In this document: positions 53,201-64,000 of the stretch, in pieces
How the letters are laid out: each line of letters begins with the position of its first letter
Position numbering within the stretch: position 1 is the stretch's first letter
Source: Hormiphora californensis
Taxonomy: Eukaryota; Ctenophora; Tentaculata; Cydippida; Pleurobrachiidae
Length of the DNA stretch: 64,000 nt
NCBI GenBank assembly: GCA_020137815.1
Contig: CM035354.1
Coordinates: 4,127,342 to 4,191,341, forward strand
Reading direction: 5' to 3'
Notes under the pieces: model-generated
Told to the model about the DNA's origin: nothing
Seen by the model: the letters and a program-made list of their open reading frames with translations, nothing else
Databases searched by the model: none
Translations under genes and position numbers: made by a program

Positions 53201-56200
53201 TCTTCACAGAAATTGGATCCATGAAACCAGTGGGATGTTGTGATAGTAAGAAGGTATATAGATGTGAGGAGATCTCCATAGGAAATTGCCAAAACCATCA
53301 TTTGGTTTATGTATTCACCACTCTTCTCCGATTTCTGCTTAAAGCTCTTGTGAAGTGAACCTACGCCAAAAAGGAATCCCACGATTCCCATAGCGAGAGA
53401 AATACCCAAACTCACATTACTGCTGACGGCTTTTCTTTTGCAGTTCTCGTTACATTCATCAGATAGGTCCTTGCAGTCAATTTTACCATCACACTTCTGG
53501 CTCAAGGCCAGGAAACCGGATTTATCGGAACACTGGAAGTTGTTCATACAATCCTCCTCATCGGACCTGTCCAAACAGTCATCAACAAGATCACACACCT
53601 TCTCGAACACGATGCAGTTTGTGTTTTTACACACGAACAGGTTGTTGTGAAACCGGCCCTGAGACCTTAGCACAGTTGTAATTAAACCAAGCTCTAAATT
53701 GAGAGAATAGATCGGGGTTTTGAGGTTGCTACAAGTGTTATGTAGGACTGGCCTTTTCAAGGGACACCACGTGTTGTGGCAAAGCCCTGAACAGCTGTAA
53801 AACACATAAGCTTCCCCGTACAAGTACCCACAGGAGTATTTCCTAGTCGGAAGAACCAAGTTTGTAGTTAGATTGTTGCCGAAGAACTTATGGAATCGAT
53901 GTTTGAAAGTACTGGATTCGCATCGTTCACCCGTTAGCAGAAGAAGAGATTCAATGCCTTTCACACAAACTGAACTTCTGAGACTTTTTCCTTTTGATGT
54001 TGTAGTTTCTAACATCTTTCTGGTTGTTTGAGGTGTACTTTTAGCCATGCGGCACACTCCTTCGCCACAATTTGCGGCGAAGGAACATAAATGCGAGGAC
54101 TCCAAAAACTGTGATCTATTCTGTTTGCATATGAAGACATTGGTGCATCTGTTTGGCGAGTATTTAATTGTCCTCTTGTCGCCGTTGCCGCACGTTTGCC
54201 AGTCAGATTTCTCAGTCCTCCCCATTGAGACAGTCAGCCACTCCATCCTGGACCCAGTCCACTGGAATCCTAAGAAGCCCCTGATTCTGACTAAAACCAC
54301 GAACACACCATCTCTGTGTGAGCTTTAAACACAGTTCCATCCGTTCATCTGCACCCATAGCACAGTCATCTTGTCCATTGCACAACCGATGCTTATGGAT
54401 GGTGCAGTGCCGGTTGATAGTCATGCACTTTTCTTGCATGTCATCATCACACAGCTTACCCTCTATCTCATGACAGAGGACGTAGATCGAAACAGTAGAG
54501 AGATGTACCACCTATATGGCACGAACCAGCAATCTTAGCCGGGTCTGTACAGTTTGTCTGGTCTAAACTATCATTGCAATAAGCTACACTAGTTAGCCCA
54601 TGGATTAGTTTGTATGCGGTTGAGGTTAGAGGCATGAAGCACCGTGAACCGTTATACAGTGGAAATGTATCTTTTCCAAACTGTGCTACAAGAGTGATCC
54701 TGTGGAATATTTGTAACAGCTTCTTCTTTAGGACCTTCGAAATATATTTTATCGTTGAAGGGTTCTAAGTAATATTCATCACCTCGCCTAACCACTGCTC
54801 CATATTTGTATCCATCACAGTTACTCTCCTCGACACAACTCAACAAATTTTTTTTCCAGTTCCCCTCCAGCTCCACTTCATCGCAGACACCGTCACACCA
54901 TCCACCCTCCTTTATCCATATCTCAACGCTTTCACCTCCAACAGTGGAAATGGTGTGCTTAACCCGAGTCTCGGCTCCTGGGCATATCTGTTAGGTAGGG
55001 TGAAACCTGTACATCATTTTCACCACTGAAACAGAGTTTTCCACACACGGGAGCCATTTGGAAGAGAGGATCTCTGTCTGCTTCTACTATTATTATGTTA
55101 GTACTGCCACGTCCGCAAGCCTGGTACTGGACGGTATCATTTGGGCACAGGCTAGTCACGTAGGCTATTCTGGACCTCGTGTAAATGTCAGTATACAATC
55201 GTTTGTAGTAGGTAGAGGTGGAGTTAAGACAACGCATCAGAATTCCATCACTGGGTGTTCCTCCACATTGTTTCACTAGAAATCCATGATCGACTGCTAC
55301 CCGGCACTCCTTGCTGCCGATTATATGTCCTCTGATAGTGGCTATCACAGCAACGAAATACCAAACAACGAACATGTTTTGAATTGAATTCCAGGTTTTC
55401 GCCTCAAATTTCAGCGACACCGCGAAGTTTTCAATTATTCCATTCTAAAAGTTTTATATAGTGGAAATAGTGTCTAAAAAATCGTGACGCACCCGGGCAC
55501 CGAGGCACCTTGCATTCTCGAACCATCAAAGATAACGAAACAATGCATACGATTTGCCCATACCCGTTATGTAAGGAAGGAAACTTTTCGAGAATATAAC
55601 TTTCAGCTATTTTGTCGAAGAATTTAAAATCAAGGCAGTCCGAGGCAGTAAACAAAAGGGGCGTTTGATCAACTGACACCAGATTATATATGTATGCAGT
55701 TGTTGAGAGAGCCATCTCAAATCTACAATCGAACTGGGAGCAACAAAAATAAGTTGTAAGTGTCTCCCAAAGGCTCATCTACAAAGTTCTGAGTACTCAT
55801 CTACATGTTTATGGCCCACCTTGTATTAAGTTAAAAGTTCTGAGTGCTACTAAATATCCACGTCAAGGCTTTTATCGGCGGACATTGTAGAATGGTTAAC
55901 ATTTCGCAATTTCAGTTTCATTGTCTATGTCCCTTCGGATATATGGCATATATATATGCGCTGGCAAGCGCAAAGGTTGCCATGATGTTATACACAAAAT
56001 TAGTAGACCTTTATTATTCATATTATGCATTAATTGGCAGGGAAACACAGCATTATGAAACATAATCCATTAATTATTCTTGTTACATTTCCCTAATCGA
56101 TATAATCTGTCTCTACAATTTTAACCACCACCCATTTCTAGATCCCAATGTTTGTACCCGAGTCCACATCCCTGCTCCAAAAGTTTACAAGTTGGCTCCT

Positions 56201-56369
56201 GGGCACAAGACCTGAGTTTGTGGACCCCAAATTCGTTGCCCAAAGTGAGGGCCGAGAGGTGACCAGAGTGAGGAGCCAGGGTTCTGTTTCGATAAGCTGC
56301 AACATCATGAGCAAGGATCTAGCAAAAGCAGGATATGCAGTTAACTCGCTCCAGAAGTGCGGATCGTGA
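50284..56369 (+). CDS. B9D1: B9D1 (MKSR1), 4 exons, 193 aa
   Basis: B9-domain component of the tectonic/MKS complex at the ciliary transition zone. Exons 50284-50416, 50535-50614, 50881-51021 and 56142-56369 join in phase (human 204 aa). It reads [20 protein letters not shown] at the N-terminus, [48 protein letters not shown] and, in the last exon, [35 protein letters not shown] at 50284 matches the human start. Intron 2 contains a tRNA gene; intron 3 (5.1 kb) contains a MITE and a complete antisense GPCR gene. Confidence 0.97.
50686..50766 (-). tRNA. tRNA-Ser (anticodon UGA)
   Basis: Read on the minus strand: 7-bp acceptor stem GCGTCGA/TCGACGC, A box TGGCCGAGTGG, anticodon arm TCAGA-CTTGAAA-TCTGA with anticodon TGA, long variable arm (TGGGCACTGCCCG) as required for serine, and B box GGTTCGAACCC. 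81 nt, no intron, no encoded CCA. In intron 2 of B9D1, antisense. Confidence 0.96.
51436..51900. mobile_element. 465-bp MITE with TTAA target (piggyBac/Kolobok-like)
   Basis: Nearly identical ~98-bp terminal inverted repeats beginning GGGTACACCTGGCGTTTTTC, flanked on both sides by TTAA (51432-51435, 51901-51904). No transposase. In B9D1 intron 3. Confidence 0.85.
52285..55375 (-). CDS. LDLa-domain rhodopsin-like GPCR with large cysteine-rich ectodomain, frame-disrupted 5' half
   Basis: Starts with signal peptide [17 protein letters not shown] Cys-rich ectodomain follows, with LDLa modules: [59 protein letters not shown]. The 7TM part (52.3-53.4 kb) is one intact exon: [20 protein letters not shown] (TM1), [18 protein letters not shown] (TM2), a TM3 with [20 protein letters not shown] in place of DRY, and [13 protein letters not shown], the NPxxY-like TM7. 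This layout recalls relaxin-type or placozoan/cnidarian LDLa-GPCRs. Upstream, the frame changes by +1 at about 54988, 54673, 54468 and 54212; at the last, LNGED TGA becomes LNGED-EKSDW if one base is skipped. Nested antisense in B9D1 intron 3. Confidence 0.85.
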
Positions 56370-56662
56370 CACTAGGGGGTTGTTTCGTGTTGTTAAATTA
56401 CTACTGAACGAGAGAGATGGTGTGACTTTCGAGAGAGAGGTGCAATTGTTGTGGACCAGTGACTTGGACATTGTCAGTTATTATTTATGAAAAGGGGACA
56501 TCTTTGGAGGGCGCGGGGATGATTTTATGAAAAAAGCGCGCGCGTAGGCACTGTATGTTCTATCGCGCATTGGACCGTGGGAAAATATAGTTCTCAATGT
56601 TGTGAAATGACCAATTCTTGACATGTGACGAGATGCTGGCGAAAGTGGAGTGTTCTATTATA

Positions 56663-57794
56663 GGGGGGGGTGACACGTAACACTTTGTAACACTTTGTAA
56701 CATGTAACGTGCACAAAAAGTTTTCTGCACATGTTACAAAGTGTTACATAGTGTTACAAAGTGTTACATAGTGTTACAAAGTGTTACATAGTGTTACATA
56801 GTGTTACAAAGTGTTACAAAGTGTTACAAAGTGTTACAAAGTGTTACAAAGTGTTACATAGTGTTACAAAGTGTTACATAGTGTTACAAAGTGTTACATA
56901 GTGTTACAAAGTGTTACAAAGTGTCACAAAGTGTTACAAATTGTTACAAAGTGTTACAAATTGTTACAAATTGTTACAAAGTGTTACAAATTGTTACAAA
57001 ACACAAGGATTTGTAGCGAAGCAAATTTTCAACGGTTGGTGAATAAGTAATTTGAACGACTTTGGTGTCTTTCTAGAACACATCTAAAAGTTTTAAATCA
57101 TTTCTAGGGTTAAAACATACACTTTTTTACTAATTTGCGGATGTTTTGAGCCTCCGATGTCATCGACTGTGGAAATCAGGGCTGAAATAGTCCATTTGGT
57201 AAAGAAAAATATGAACTTTAGACAACGGTAAAGTTTTTAGAGTGATATTAGAAGTATTGTGCCTCTCAGAGGCCCCCAATGTGCTGAGTCACCTGTGAGT
57301 TGTGACCCAATTGACTTTTTTTCATAGGTAATCGATTCTTTGTACTTAATAAAATGATATACGACGTTTCTGTTGGAAAAAGAAATAAAATTTTTCCAAA
57401 ATCAATTTTTTGGTCAAAGATTGAAAATGTGCTTCGCTACAAATCCTTGTGTTTTTGTAACAATTTGTAACACTTTGTAACAATTTGTAACACTTTGTGA
57501 CACTATGTAACACTTTGTGACACTTTGTAACACTATGTAACAATTTGTAACACTTTGTAACACTATGTAACACTTTGTAACACTATGTAACACTTTGTAA
57601 CACTTTGTAACACTATGTAACACTTTGTAACACTATGTAACACTTTGTAACACTATGTAACACTTTGTAACACTATGTAACACTTTGTAACACTATGTAA
57701 CACTATGTAACACTTTGTAACATGTAACGTGCACAAAAAGTTTTCTGCACATGTTACAAAGTGTTACAAAGTGTTACGTGTCACCCCCCCCCCC
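56663..57794. mobile_element. G-tailed inverted-repeat element 3 with 10-bp arrays (1132 bp)
   Basis: Left end 8 G, right end 11 C; adjoining inverted repeats TGACACGTAACACTTTGTAA. Flanked by the 7-bp direct repeat TATTATA (56656-56662, 57795-57801). About 27 units of GTGTTACAAA/GTGTTACATA run at 56735-57000 and the complement units at 57456-57720, around a 450-bp unique core. Both ends carry the near-palindrome CATGTAACGTGCAC...GTGCAGAAAA-type hairpin in the same orientation (56698 and 57722). 294 bp downstream of the B9D1 stop codon. Confidence 0.8.
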
Positions 57795-58108
57795 TATTAT
57801 AATTGGCCAATTCCTGAAAGGCCTATGTGTGTTATAGCTGGAATCAAGCCTTGTGTATAATATTAGTAGCTGTTGTTGATGTTATAGTTTGTAGGCATAT
57901 TGTTATGACAACTAATTTTGTACAGATATGAAACGTATATTTATTTCTATCACTTTAACAAAATACGCTGTTGTTAAAAATCTCTGTGACAAATAAAACG
58001 AATTACTTCAATTTCACGAAAATGGTTCGACATGTTTCTCTCCCAAGTTGTTCAAACTATCTCTTATTGACTTTGAAGTAAAATTAAAAAGAGATTAATT
58101 CAACCATC

Positions 58109-61100
58109 TCATGTCTCTGGGTCATCCGAGCAGTCCCGTGTCAAACAATTGCTCAACGATAAAAATGGGAAATTGTCACTATCAACACCCGTGTATCCCA
58201 ACAGTAACTTTTCTTTAAAATAAAAGTTATCTAGAGCTAGCTTGTGCTCAATCGTCAGATTAGCAAATGCTAACGCAGTCAATTCCTCCGAACTAAACAA
58301 GTCTTTTCCATCTTCAATTCGACTGGCTGGGAACTCAAACTTTTCTAAACTTGGCACCTCTCTCTTTAGCTGCTCTATGTGTTCCTCAGCAGTTTCTAGC
58401 GGGGCTATTAGGTTGAATCGTGTTGAGCAGAGGGCAATTTGATCCACGTAGGGCGCGAAGTGGTGGTTATCTTGAACTGAAACGTTGAGGTGGGATAAGT
58501 GAAGTTTAGGAAAAACACGATAAATTATTGTGTACTTATCATTATTATGTGTCACTTCTTTCTCCAAAACTAATTATATCCCTAATTACCCTCTAATTAC
58601 CATTTTGGTGCTCTAGGAGATGGTCCACGAACTGTTCAAATGATGGTCGATATGAATGCCAGGGTTTCCATGCCTTCCTCGCTTCAGATCCATAGTTATT
58701 CTCTATTATATTCTGGGCGAATGAGGGAGATGATTGTTAATTTCGTAGAATCTATATAATGGTATAGCTAATAGGGTTCTTGCTTCCCCAAATAAAATAA
58801 CTCTTTAGAACAACTTCTCATTCTCTCTCTCTCTCTCCCCTTACTTTAATTGCTCATTCTCTCTTGTCTAGACAATACAACGAGATAACTATTATAACAG
58901 CACACTGTCTGGTTTCATATATTCAAATAGTTAAACTAGTCTGGTACGAGATTTACTGCTAAGTGGCCATTAGAATTGGGTAAGCGGTAAAGGTTGACAT
59001 ACTGAATTGGCATACTGGAGTTGCTTTAAATCAGCTACAAACGATCCTACCGCGTACAAAAATGAATCTACAAAAAGGGTCGAAATGCTACTAGCAGTAG
59101 CAGTGCTACTGGTACAAAAGTGCTAACTGCTATTACATACCTGAACAATTCGTATATAACCGCCACCTAGATTCCGAATGATTTTGTTCCGATATCCGCT
59201 AACGAGCCTGACAAAGGGATGTCGGACAAAGGTAACGGAGTAATACTCTGCTAAGGCCTTCTTTTGAAATTCTTCAGGTTCATCCCATAGACTCCTGGAT
59301 GAGAAAATACGTGTTGAAAAAAGAACTTTCTCCTTTCAGTATAACCTAATCATGTACATCTCCAGCAAGCCAATTCCCGACAGTCGACAACATTCAACCA
59401 CCATTCGCCCCCAGAAATAGAATTCACCAAAAATAAACCCATGTATCCTGCAGTACTTACATTAGTTCGGGGTGTTCTTTTTCCTCGTGGACGTTTTCCA
59501 TGTCAGTATAGTTCAACTCACTGCCCCCGATTCGCAGTAAAAACTTCTTAAAGGATGTGCTACCTGAAACAAGGAATAGTGACAGAGCTGGTATTCTTAA
59601 ACTAATATCTGCACATTGCACAATTAATGCTAAACAAATTCAACCTTTTCTTTTTATGTATCAACCCTAAATGAAGATCTAGAATGAAATTATCAACTAA
59701 CTCTCGAATAACGTACCACATTTTGGGTTTGCAATGTAGAGAAGTCGATGCTGTGAGTTGTAATAAGCCATTCGGGGATAAGAATGGTTAGTATCTAGTC
59801 CAGTCTTATGGCACTCTTTCTTTATCTTTTTCGCAAGGTCTTTTTGACTCGGGGGCTTGAACTTTCTCTGGGGGGTTTCCAGAACATTAAAAAGATCTAG
59901 TATTTTCCAAAAATAGCATAGTTTGAAGTTAATTTTCCGCTCATAGTTACCTTGTTAATGTCTGAGATGATTCTTCGAATTCGGGGTGTAAGATGGAATT
60001 CTCTACTTCCCTCTCCCTCCCCAATCAACACCTTCATCTCGGATGTTAGCTCGGATGGAATTCCTGCGGGATTGATTAATTAGGGACCAAGAAAAAAAGG
60101 GAATACTAAAATGAGAATCGAGATCCCTTGCGGCTTGCACCTCACTATAAGAATCACTTCAAATGATTGAACAAGCTCCAACAGGGTCTGGCTGTGGTCT
60201 GGGAACCCCAGCAGCTCGAATACCTGGAGTTGGCCTCAGTGTATATCCATGTATAGAAACAGGGGTAGTCTTCACCAGACCCTCTAAATCTCCAGCGGGT
60301 GTTGGCTCTTCTGTTGGGACCAGCTGTACATCATCTGTTAGTATACTTGGTAATTGCAGGACGGGCCACGATAAACCTGGAAGTAGAATTGGTTGGGATT
60401 GGTTGGAATTTATTGTTATTTGTTTTTTGCTGGGTCGAGCAACGCAAGTATTCATTTGCTGATGTGATCTGATAGGGAACCTAAGATCTCGAGAGAGGCT
60501 GTCAAAACCTTCACACCATGCCGAATTTGGAAGTTTATTGTAATCCAAAGTTCCAGATGAATACTCAAAAGCCGAAACCTAGATTTGTCAGAAGAGAGAA
60601 AGAGATCCCATAAACTTTTATTAATCTGACTTAGATTTCCCCACGCCAATCTCAGAATGCACTCACCCGTATTTCCATATTTGTCATGGTAGCTGCCCGC
60701 AAGGAGGAAAATAACAATAACAGAAATAAAAATGACAATTTTAACCGCCGAGAATCCAGTGAAAGCAAGGTGGCCACGGATTGTTGGTCATGGTTAGCGA
60801 GGTGGTGCGTCAAAACGGTGATAGTTGTGAGAATAAAAATTATGGGAGCACTCTGGATCAATTCCTTGGTAACTTTTTCCATAATTTTTTGTCAAAAATT
60901 CGAAAATTCATTTTTCATTCCTTCATTCATTTCTCGTTCATTCATGATGTGAGCATCCTAATTTTCCATCATTATGCTATTTTTCTTTGGCTTGAATTTA
61001 TCTTTCCAATGAGCACCATGAAAATGAAATTGAAGCACCAGGTCACTCAGCAGTTGAGAAAATGTTCATGCATGATTTTGGCTCTTTTTGCGACTTTCAA

Positions 61101-62719
61101 ACAGATGTATCACGGCTATCTTTCGTTTAATCTTCTTAAAACTTTGGGAAAACATTGGATAAGCAAAGATCTTTGCTCACAAGAAAAATCAAGGCCAAAG
61201 ATCAAAGTTCATTTTTCATTTTTGTTAGTTCATTCCGTTCATTCAGGAACCAACGTCCCTAAAGTGATGAAAAGGTTTGGGTTTTGTTTGGCCCATGTCC
61301 TGCAATGACAGAGAGGTGTAATAGCGTGTTTCCGGGCTAGTTTGTGGGTGTCCATGTGATCATGATGATATCTGACACCTTTTCTGAGCCATAATTAAGG
61401 TATTTTCTCAAATTCAAGCATGTAACTTGGTTTTTCTGCGATTAGTACCGTGCAGCAATGTTATGAGATCTCTAACACCTCAAATGATGATTAGCTCAAT
61501 GAAATGAGTTGATTTATGATTGAAAAGATTAAAACCGATGTCAAATTGAACGAAACGAACAATTACATCATAAATCAACTCATTTCATTGAGCTAATCAT
61601 TATTTTTGAGGTGTTATGAGATCTCCTAACATTACTGCACGGTACTAATCGCAGAAAAACCAAGTTACATGCTTGAATTTGAGAAAATCCCTTAATTATG
61701 GCTCAGAAAAGGTGTCAGATATCATCATGATCACATGGACACCCACAAACTAGCCCGGAAACACGCTATTACACCTCTCTGTCATTGCAGGACATGGGCC
61801 AAACAAAACCCAAACCTTTTCATCACTTTAGGGATGTTGGTTCCTGAATGAACGGAATGAACTAACAAAAATGAAAAATGAACTTTGATCTTTGGCCTTG
61901 ATTTTTCTTGTGAGCAAAGATCTTTGCTTATCCAATGTTTTCCCAAAGTTTTAAGAAGATTGAACGAAAGGTAGCCGTGATACAGCTGTTTGAAAGTCGC
62001 AAAAAGAGCCAAAATCATGCATGAACATTTTCTAAACTGCTGAGTGACCTGGTGCTTCAATGTCATTTTCATGGTGCTCATTGGAAAGATAAATTCAAGC
62101 CAAAGAAAAATAGCATAATGATGGAAAATTAGGATGCTCACATCATGAATGAACGAGAAATGAATGATGGAATGAAAAATGAATTTTCGAATTTTTGACA
62201 AAAAATTATGGAAAAAGTTACCAAGGAATTGATCCAGAGTGCTCCCATAATTTTTATTCTCACAACTATCACCGTTTTGACGCACCACCTCGCTAACCAT
62301 GACCAACAATCCGTGGCCCACCTTGTATACTTGGTAATTGCAGGATGGGCCACGATAAACCTGCAGTGAAGTTGGTTGTTGATGGCGATTTGATCTGATA
62401 GGGAACCTAAGATCTCGAGAGGGAGGCTTTCAAATCCTTCACACCATGCCGAATTTGGAAGTCTATTGTAATCCAAAGTTCCAGATGAATACTCGAAATC
62501 TGAAACCTAGATTTGTCAGAAGAGAGGAAGAGATGCCATAAACTTTTATTATTCTGATTTAGTTTTCCCCACGCCAATCTCAGAACACTCACCCGTATTT
62601 CCATATTTGTCACGGTAGCTGCCCGCAAGGAGGAAAATAACAATAACAGAAATAAAGATGACAAGTTTAACCGCCGAGAAACCGGTGAAAGCTGATCCAG
62701 TAGCTGCCACACCCGTCAT
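58109..62719 (-). CDS. Golgi carbohydrate sulfotransferase (CHST8-14 / HNK-1ST family), 9 exons, 457 aa
   Basis: Transfers sulfate from PAPS to a glycan in the Golgi lumen. Exons used: 62593-62719, 62407-62499, 60224-60376, 59951-60063, 59717-59867, 59461-59563, 59141-59294, 58601-58712 and 58109-58476; total exactly 458 codons with stop. Type II anchor VKLVIFISVIVIFLLAG at residues 18-34; a stem region; then the PAPS 5'-phosphosulfate loop NPKCGSTSFKKFL, the 3'-phosphate motif FVRHPFVRLVSGYRNK, and YRPSFEQFVDHLLEH followed by FAPYVDQIALC, FNLIAPLETAEE as in Sulfotransfer_2. A second, decayed copy of exons 1-2 lies at about 60450-60765; its exon-1 copy lacks the ATG and its exon-2 acceptor CAG is CGG, so I used the distal copy. 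Confidence 0.85.
60348..60765 (-). pseudogene. duplicated exons 1-2 of the sulfotransferase (proximal, decayed copy)
   Basis: About 85-90 % like 62326-62705 by eye: same TM segment VIFISVIVIFLLAGSYHDKY and GTLDYNKLPNSAWCEGF. The duplicate breaks off abruptly at the foldback element, before the ATG. Two bases are missing relative to the distal copy after GGCT/AGCC near 60497. Confidence 0.65.
60766..62325. mobile_element. 1.56-kb foldback element with ~750-bp arms
   Basis: Left arm from 60766 (CAAGGTGGCCACGGATTGTT), right arm to 62325 (AACAATCCGTGGCCCACCTTG without first A), about 97 % identical arms, and a loop of roughly 47 bp at 61520-61566. Each arm contains an open frame of about 175 codons read inward (60781-61308 +; 61782-62321 -) with no family I recognise. 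The ends resemble a Tc1/mariner-type terminus (TA-CAAGGTGGGCC); the same GGCCCACCTTGTA end occurs alone at 55813-55825. Confidence 0.85.
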
Positions 62720-62872
62720 GATAAATTAGTAAAGAAGTATATCAGAGAAAGAGGATCAGCTGAGTGACAACAATGTAGCCCACAATATATTATAGCAGGT
62801 GTGCTCTTATAACGTACCAGCTGCTAGTAGCCATGTAAGGGGGCTTTGTTTGTTGCTCTAACTATATAACTT

Positions 62873-62955
62873 ATATAGCCCGGAGTGTTCTTTTGTATAC
62901 ATCCTAGCTTATATTATATAAGCTGATGTATACAAAAGAACACTCCGGGCTATAT
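62873..62955. repeat. 83-bp near-perfect palindrome
   Basis: ATATAGCCCGGAGTGTTCTT...AGCTTATAT followed by its inverse; only a CT mismatch in the stem. Confidence 0.85.
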
Positions 62956-63394
62956 CTATTGTAGAGAGGCATGAAAGAAAGGGACGTGTACTGTTTGGTG
63001 AGGGAAGCTTTTGATATTCAAAAAAGAACACGCCCACACAAATGATTCCCGATCTATATCGAAGGAATGATATATTCTCCAAACCCACTGCACCATACTG
63101 TGCGAGATAAAAACAGCAGATAAATGTGTGAGCCACATATACCTTGTATAGCAGCTGATATTACACACGAGATATCCCCATGGTCTAACCATGTCCGTAC
63201 TAGACTCGCACTCATCTATGCCAGGGTTACCAGGTAACTCATTAAACACCTGCGGGATGTAATCACTGGTTAGCTTATAATTAGCTAATTAGAACGGTTT
63301 TGCAGAGACCGCGCCGCTTTTGTTACCAAGGATAATCTGGATTTTGTCAAGAAGGGACGGTGTGGGAACAGTGACGTTGAGTTTTCTACTAATG

Positions 63395-63620
63395 ATGATG
63401 ACGATGAGGAGGCTAGGTGCTAGGTGCTAGGTGCTACTGTAACAGCCTCTACCCAAATGTGAGTTGAATTTGGGGGGGGGGGGTAGGACTGTGGAGGCTA
63501 GATGCTACAGCCTCTTTACAAATGTGAGTTGAATGGGGGGAGCCGGGGAGGGGGGGTTGGAGGCTATAAGGTGCGACAGCCTCTACCCAACTATGAGTTG
63601 AGTTAAGTTGGGGGGATAAA
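63395..63620. repeat. ~70-bp degenerate tandem repeat (3 copies)
   Basis: Each copy has GCTAGRTGCTAC...CAGCCTCT, then ACAAATGTGAGTTGAAT-like sequence and a G-run; includes (GGTGCTA)3 at its start. Confidence 0.7.
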
Positions 63621-64000
63621 TGTGAGTTGTTGCGGCATAATCCGAGACATCAGTATTGCTCAACCCTCTCTCACCGCACCCAATAAAAGAAGAAAATAAG
63701 AAGGGTGTCTGGGAATAGTTAAACCGCCAGTCGAACAATATTTCGAATGATGTAATGCAAATACTGCATATTAAATTTCTGGGCAGATAAATTGACTTGC
63801 GATGCAACTGTTTATATCTCACCCTCCAGTCATTATCTTTCCCTCTTTCATTCCCTTCTTTTTTTCTGTCAAGAATTTACGAGAAGGATTGAAGGAAGAT
63901 CTATAATCATATTTCAGAATTCAGGGGGAATATTAAAACAAATCGAAATCTCCCTTATCCACAGCAAACGTGGTTGAGAAAAGTGCAGAGGAAAGAGCCA

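Larger units (their letters stand above)
62720..64000. other. upstream flank of the sulfotransferase gene, no gene seen
   Basis: Contains the palindrome at 62873-62955 and a degenerate tandem repeat at 63395-63620. No splice-supported coding sequence found. Confidence 0.5.

Noticed and set aside
52325-53224. Open frames antisense to the GPCR 7TM exon
   Set aside because: Shadows of a strongly supported coding exon.
56700-57720. Centromeric or telomeric satellite
   Set aside because: Arrays are opposed, end in inverted repeats and are bounded by a target duplication, so it is a discrete insertion.

Overview
The window is nuclear DNA of an invertebrate animal. Nearly every gene is split by GT..AG introns, mostly 0.1-0.5 kb. 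Several genes are ciliary (IFT172, B9D1, a CCDC66-like protein). There is a CR1-like LINE, many small inverted-repeat elements, (GA)n microsatellites and an LDLa-domain GPCR of the type common in non-bilaterian animals. I favour a sponge-, cnidarian- or placozoan-grade animal but cannot name the species. Exons were joined by hand; in almost all genes the reading phases close exactly across the introns.

Layout: (1) 1-4.6 kb, C-terminal half of IFT172 (+). (2) 5.3-11.0 kb, SNX1/2-type retromer sorting nexin (-). (3) 11.8-18.8 kb, CCDC66-like coiled-coil protein (+), divergent from SNX, with a 5'-truncated LINE in intron 1. (4) 20.7-30.0 kb, ANKRD16 (-); its intron 2 holds an opposite-strand gene for an SLC14-type urea transporter fused to ankyrin repeats, whose frame is broken many times. 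(5) 31.9-35.7 kb, UTP15 (-), then a WD40 protein (36.5-38.5 kb, -). (6) 39.0-45.5 kb, a steroid-5-alpha-reductase-family protein and, 164 bp upstream on the same strand, NUBP2; a small secreted galactose-binding-like gene lies antisense in an intron of the reductase gene. (7) 48.6-49.7 kb, a secreted protein with a FAMeT-like and a sushi domain (-). (8) 50.3-56.4 kb, B9D1 (+), with a tRNA-Ser(UGA) in intron 2 and an antisense LDLa-GPCR gene in intron 3. (9) 58.1-62.7 kb, a type II membrane carbohydrate sulfotransferase (-), whose 5' exons are partly duplicated around a 1.56-kb foldback element.

Together the genes give intraflagellar transport (IFT172), the ciliary transition zone (B9D1), endosomal retrieval (SNX1/2), ribosome biogenesis (UTP15), cytosolic Fe-S assembly (NUBP2) and tRNA-charging fidelity (ANKRD16). 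Apart from a possible NUBP2-reductase pair they are not a functional cluster.

Most unusual: three unrelated-sequence elements share one architecture (terminal poly-G/poly-C runs, 6-7 bp target duplications, and in two of them interior tandem arrays that point in opposite directions). Second, reading-frame breaks are almost all +1 and are confined to four patches. Third, the urea transporter-ankyrin fusion, and three genes nested antisense in introns.
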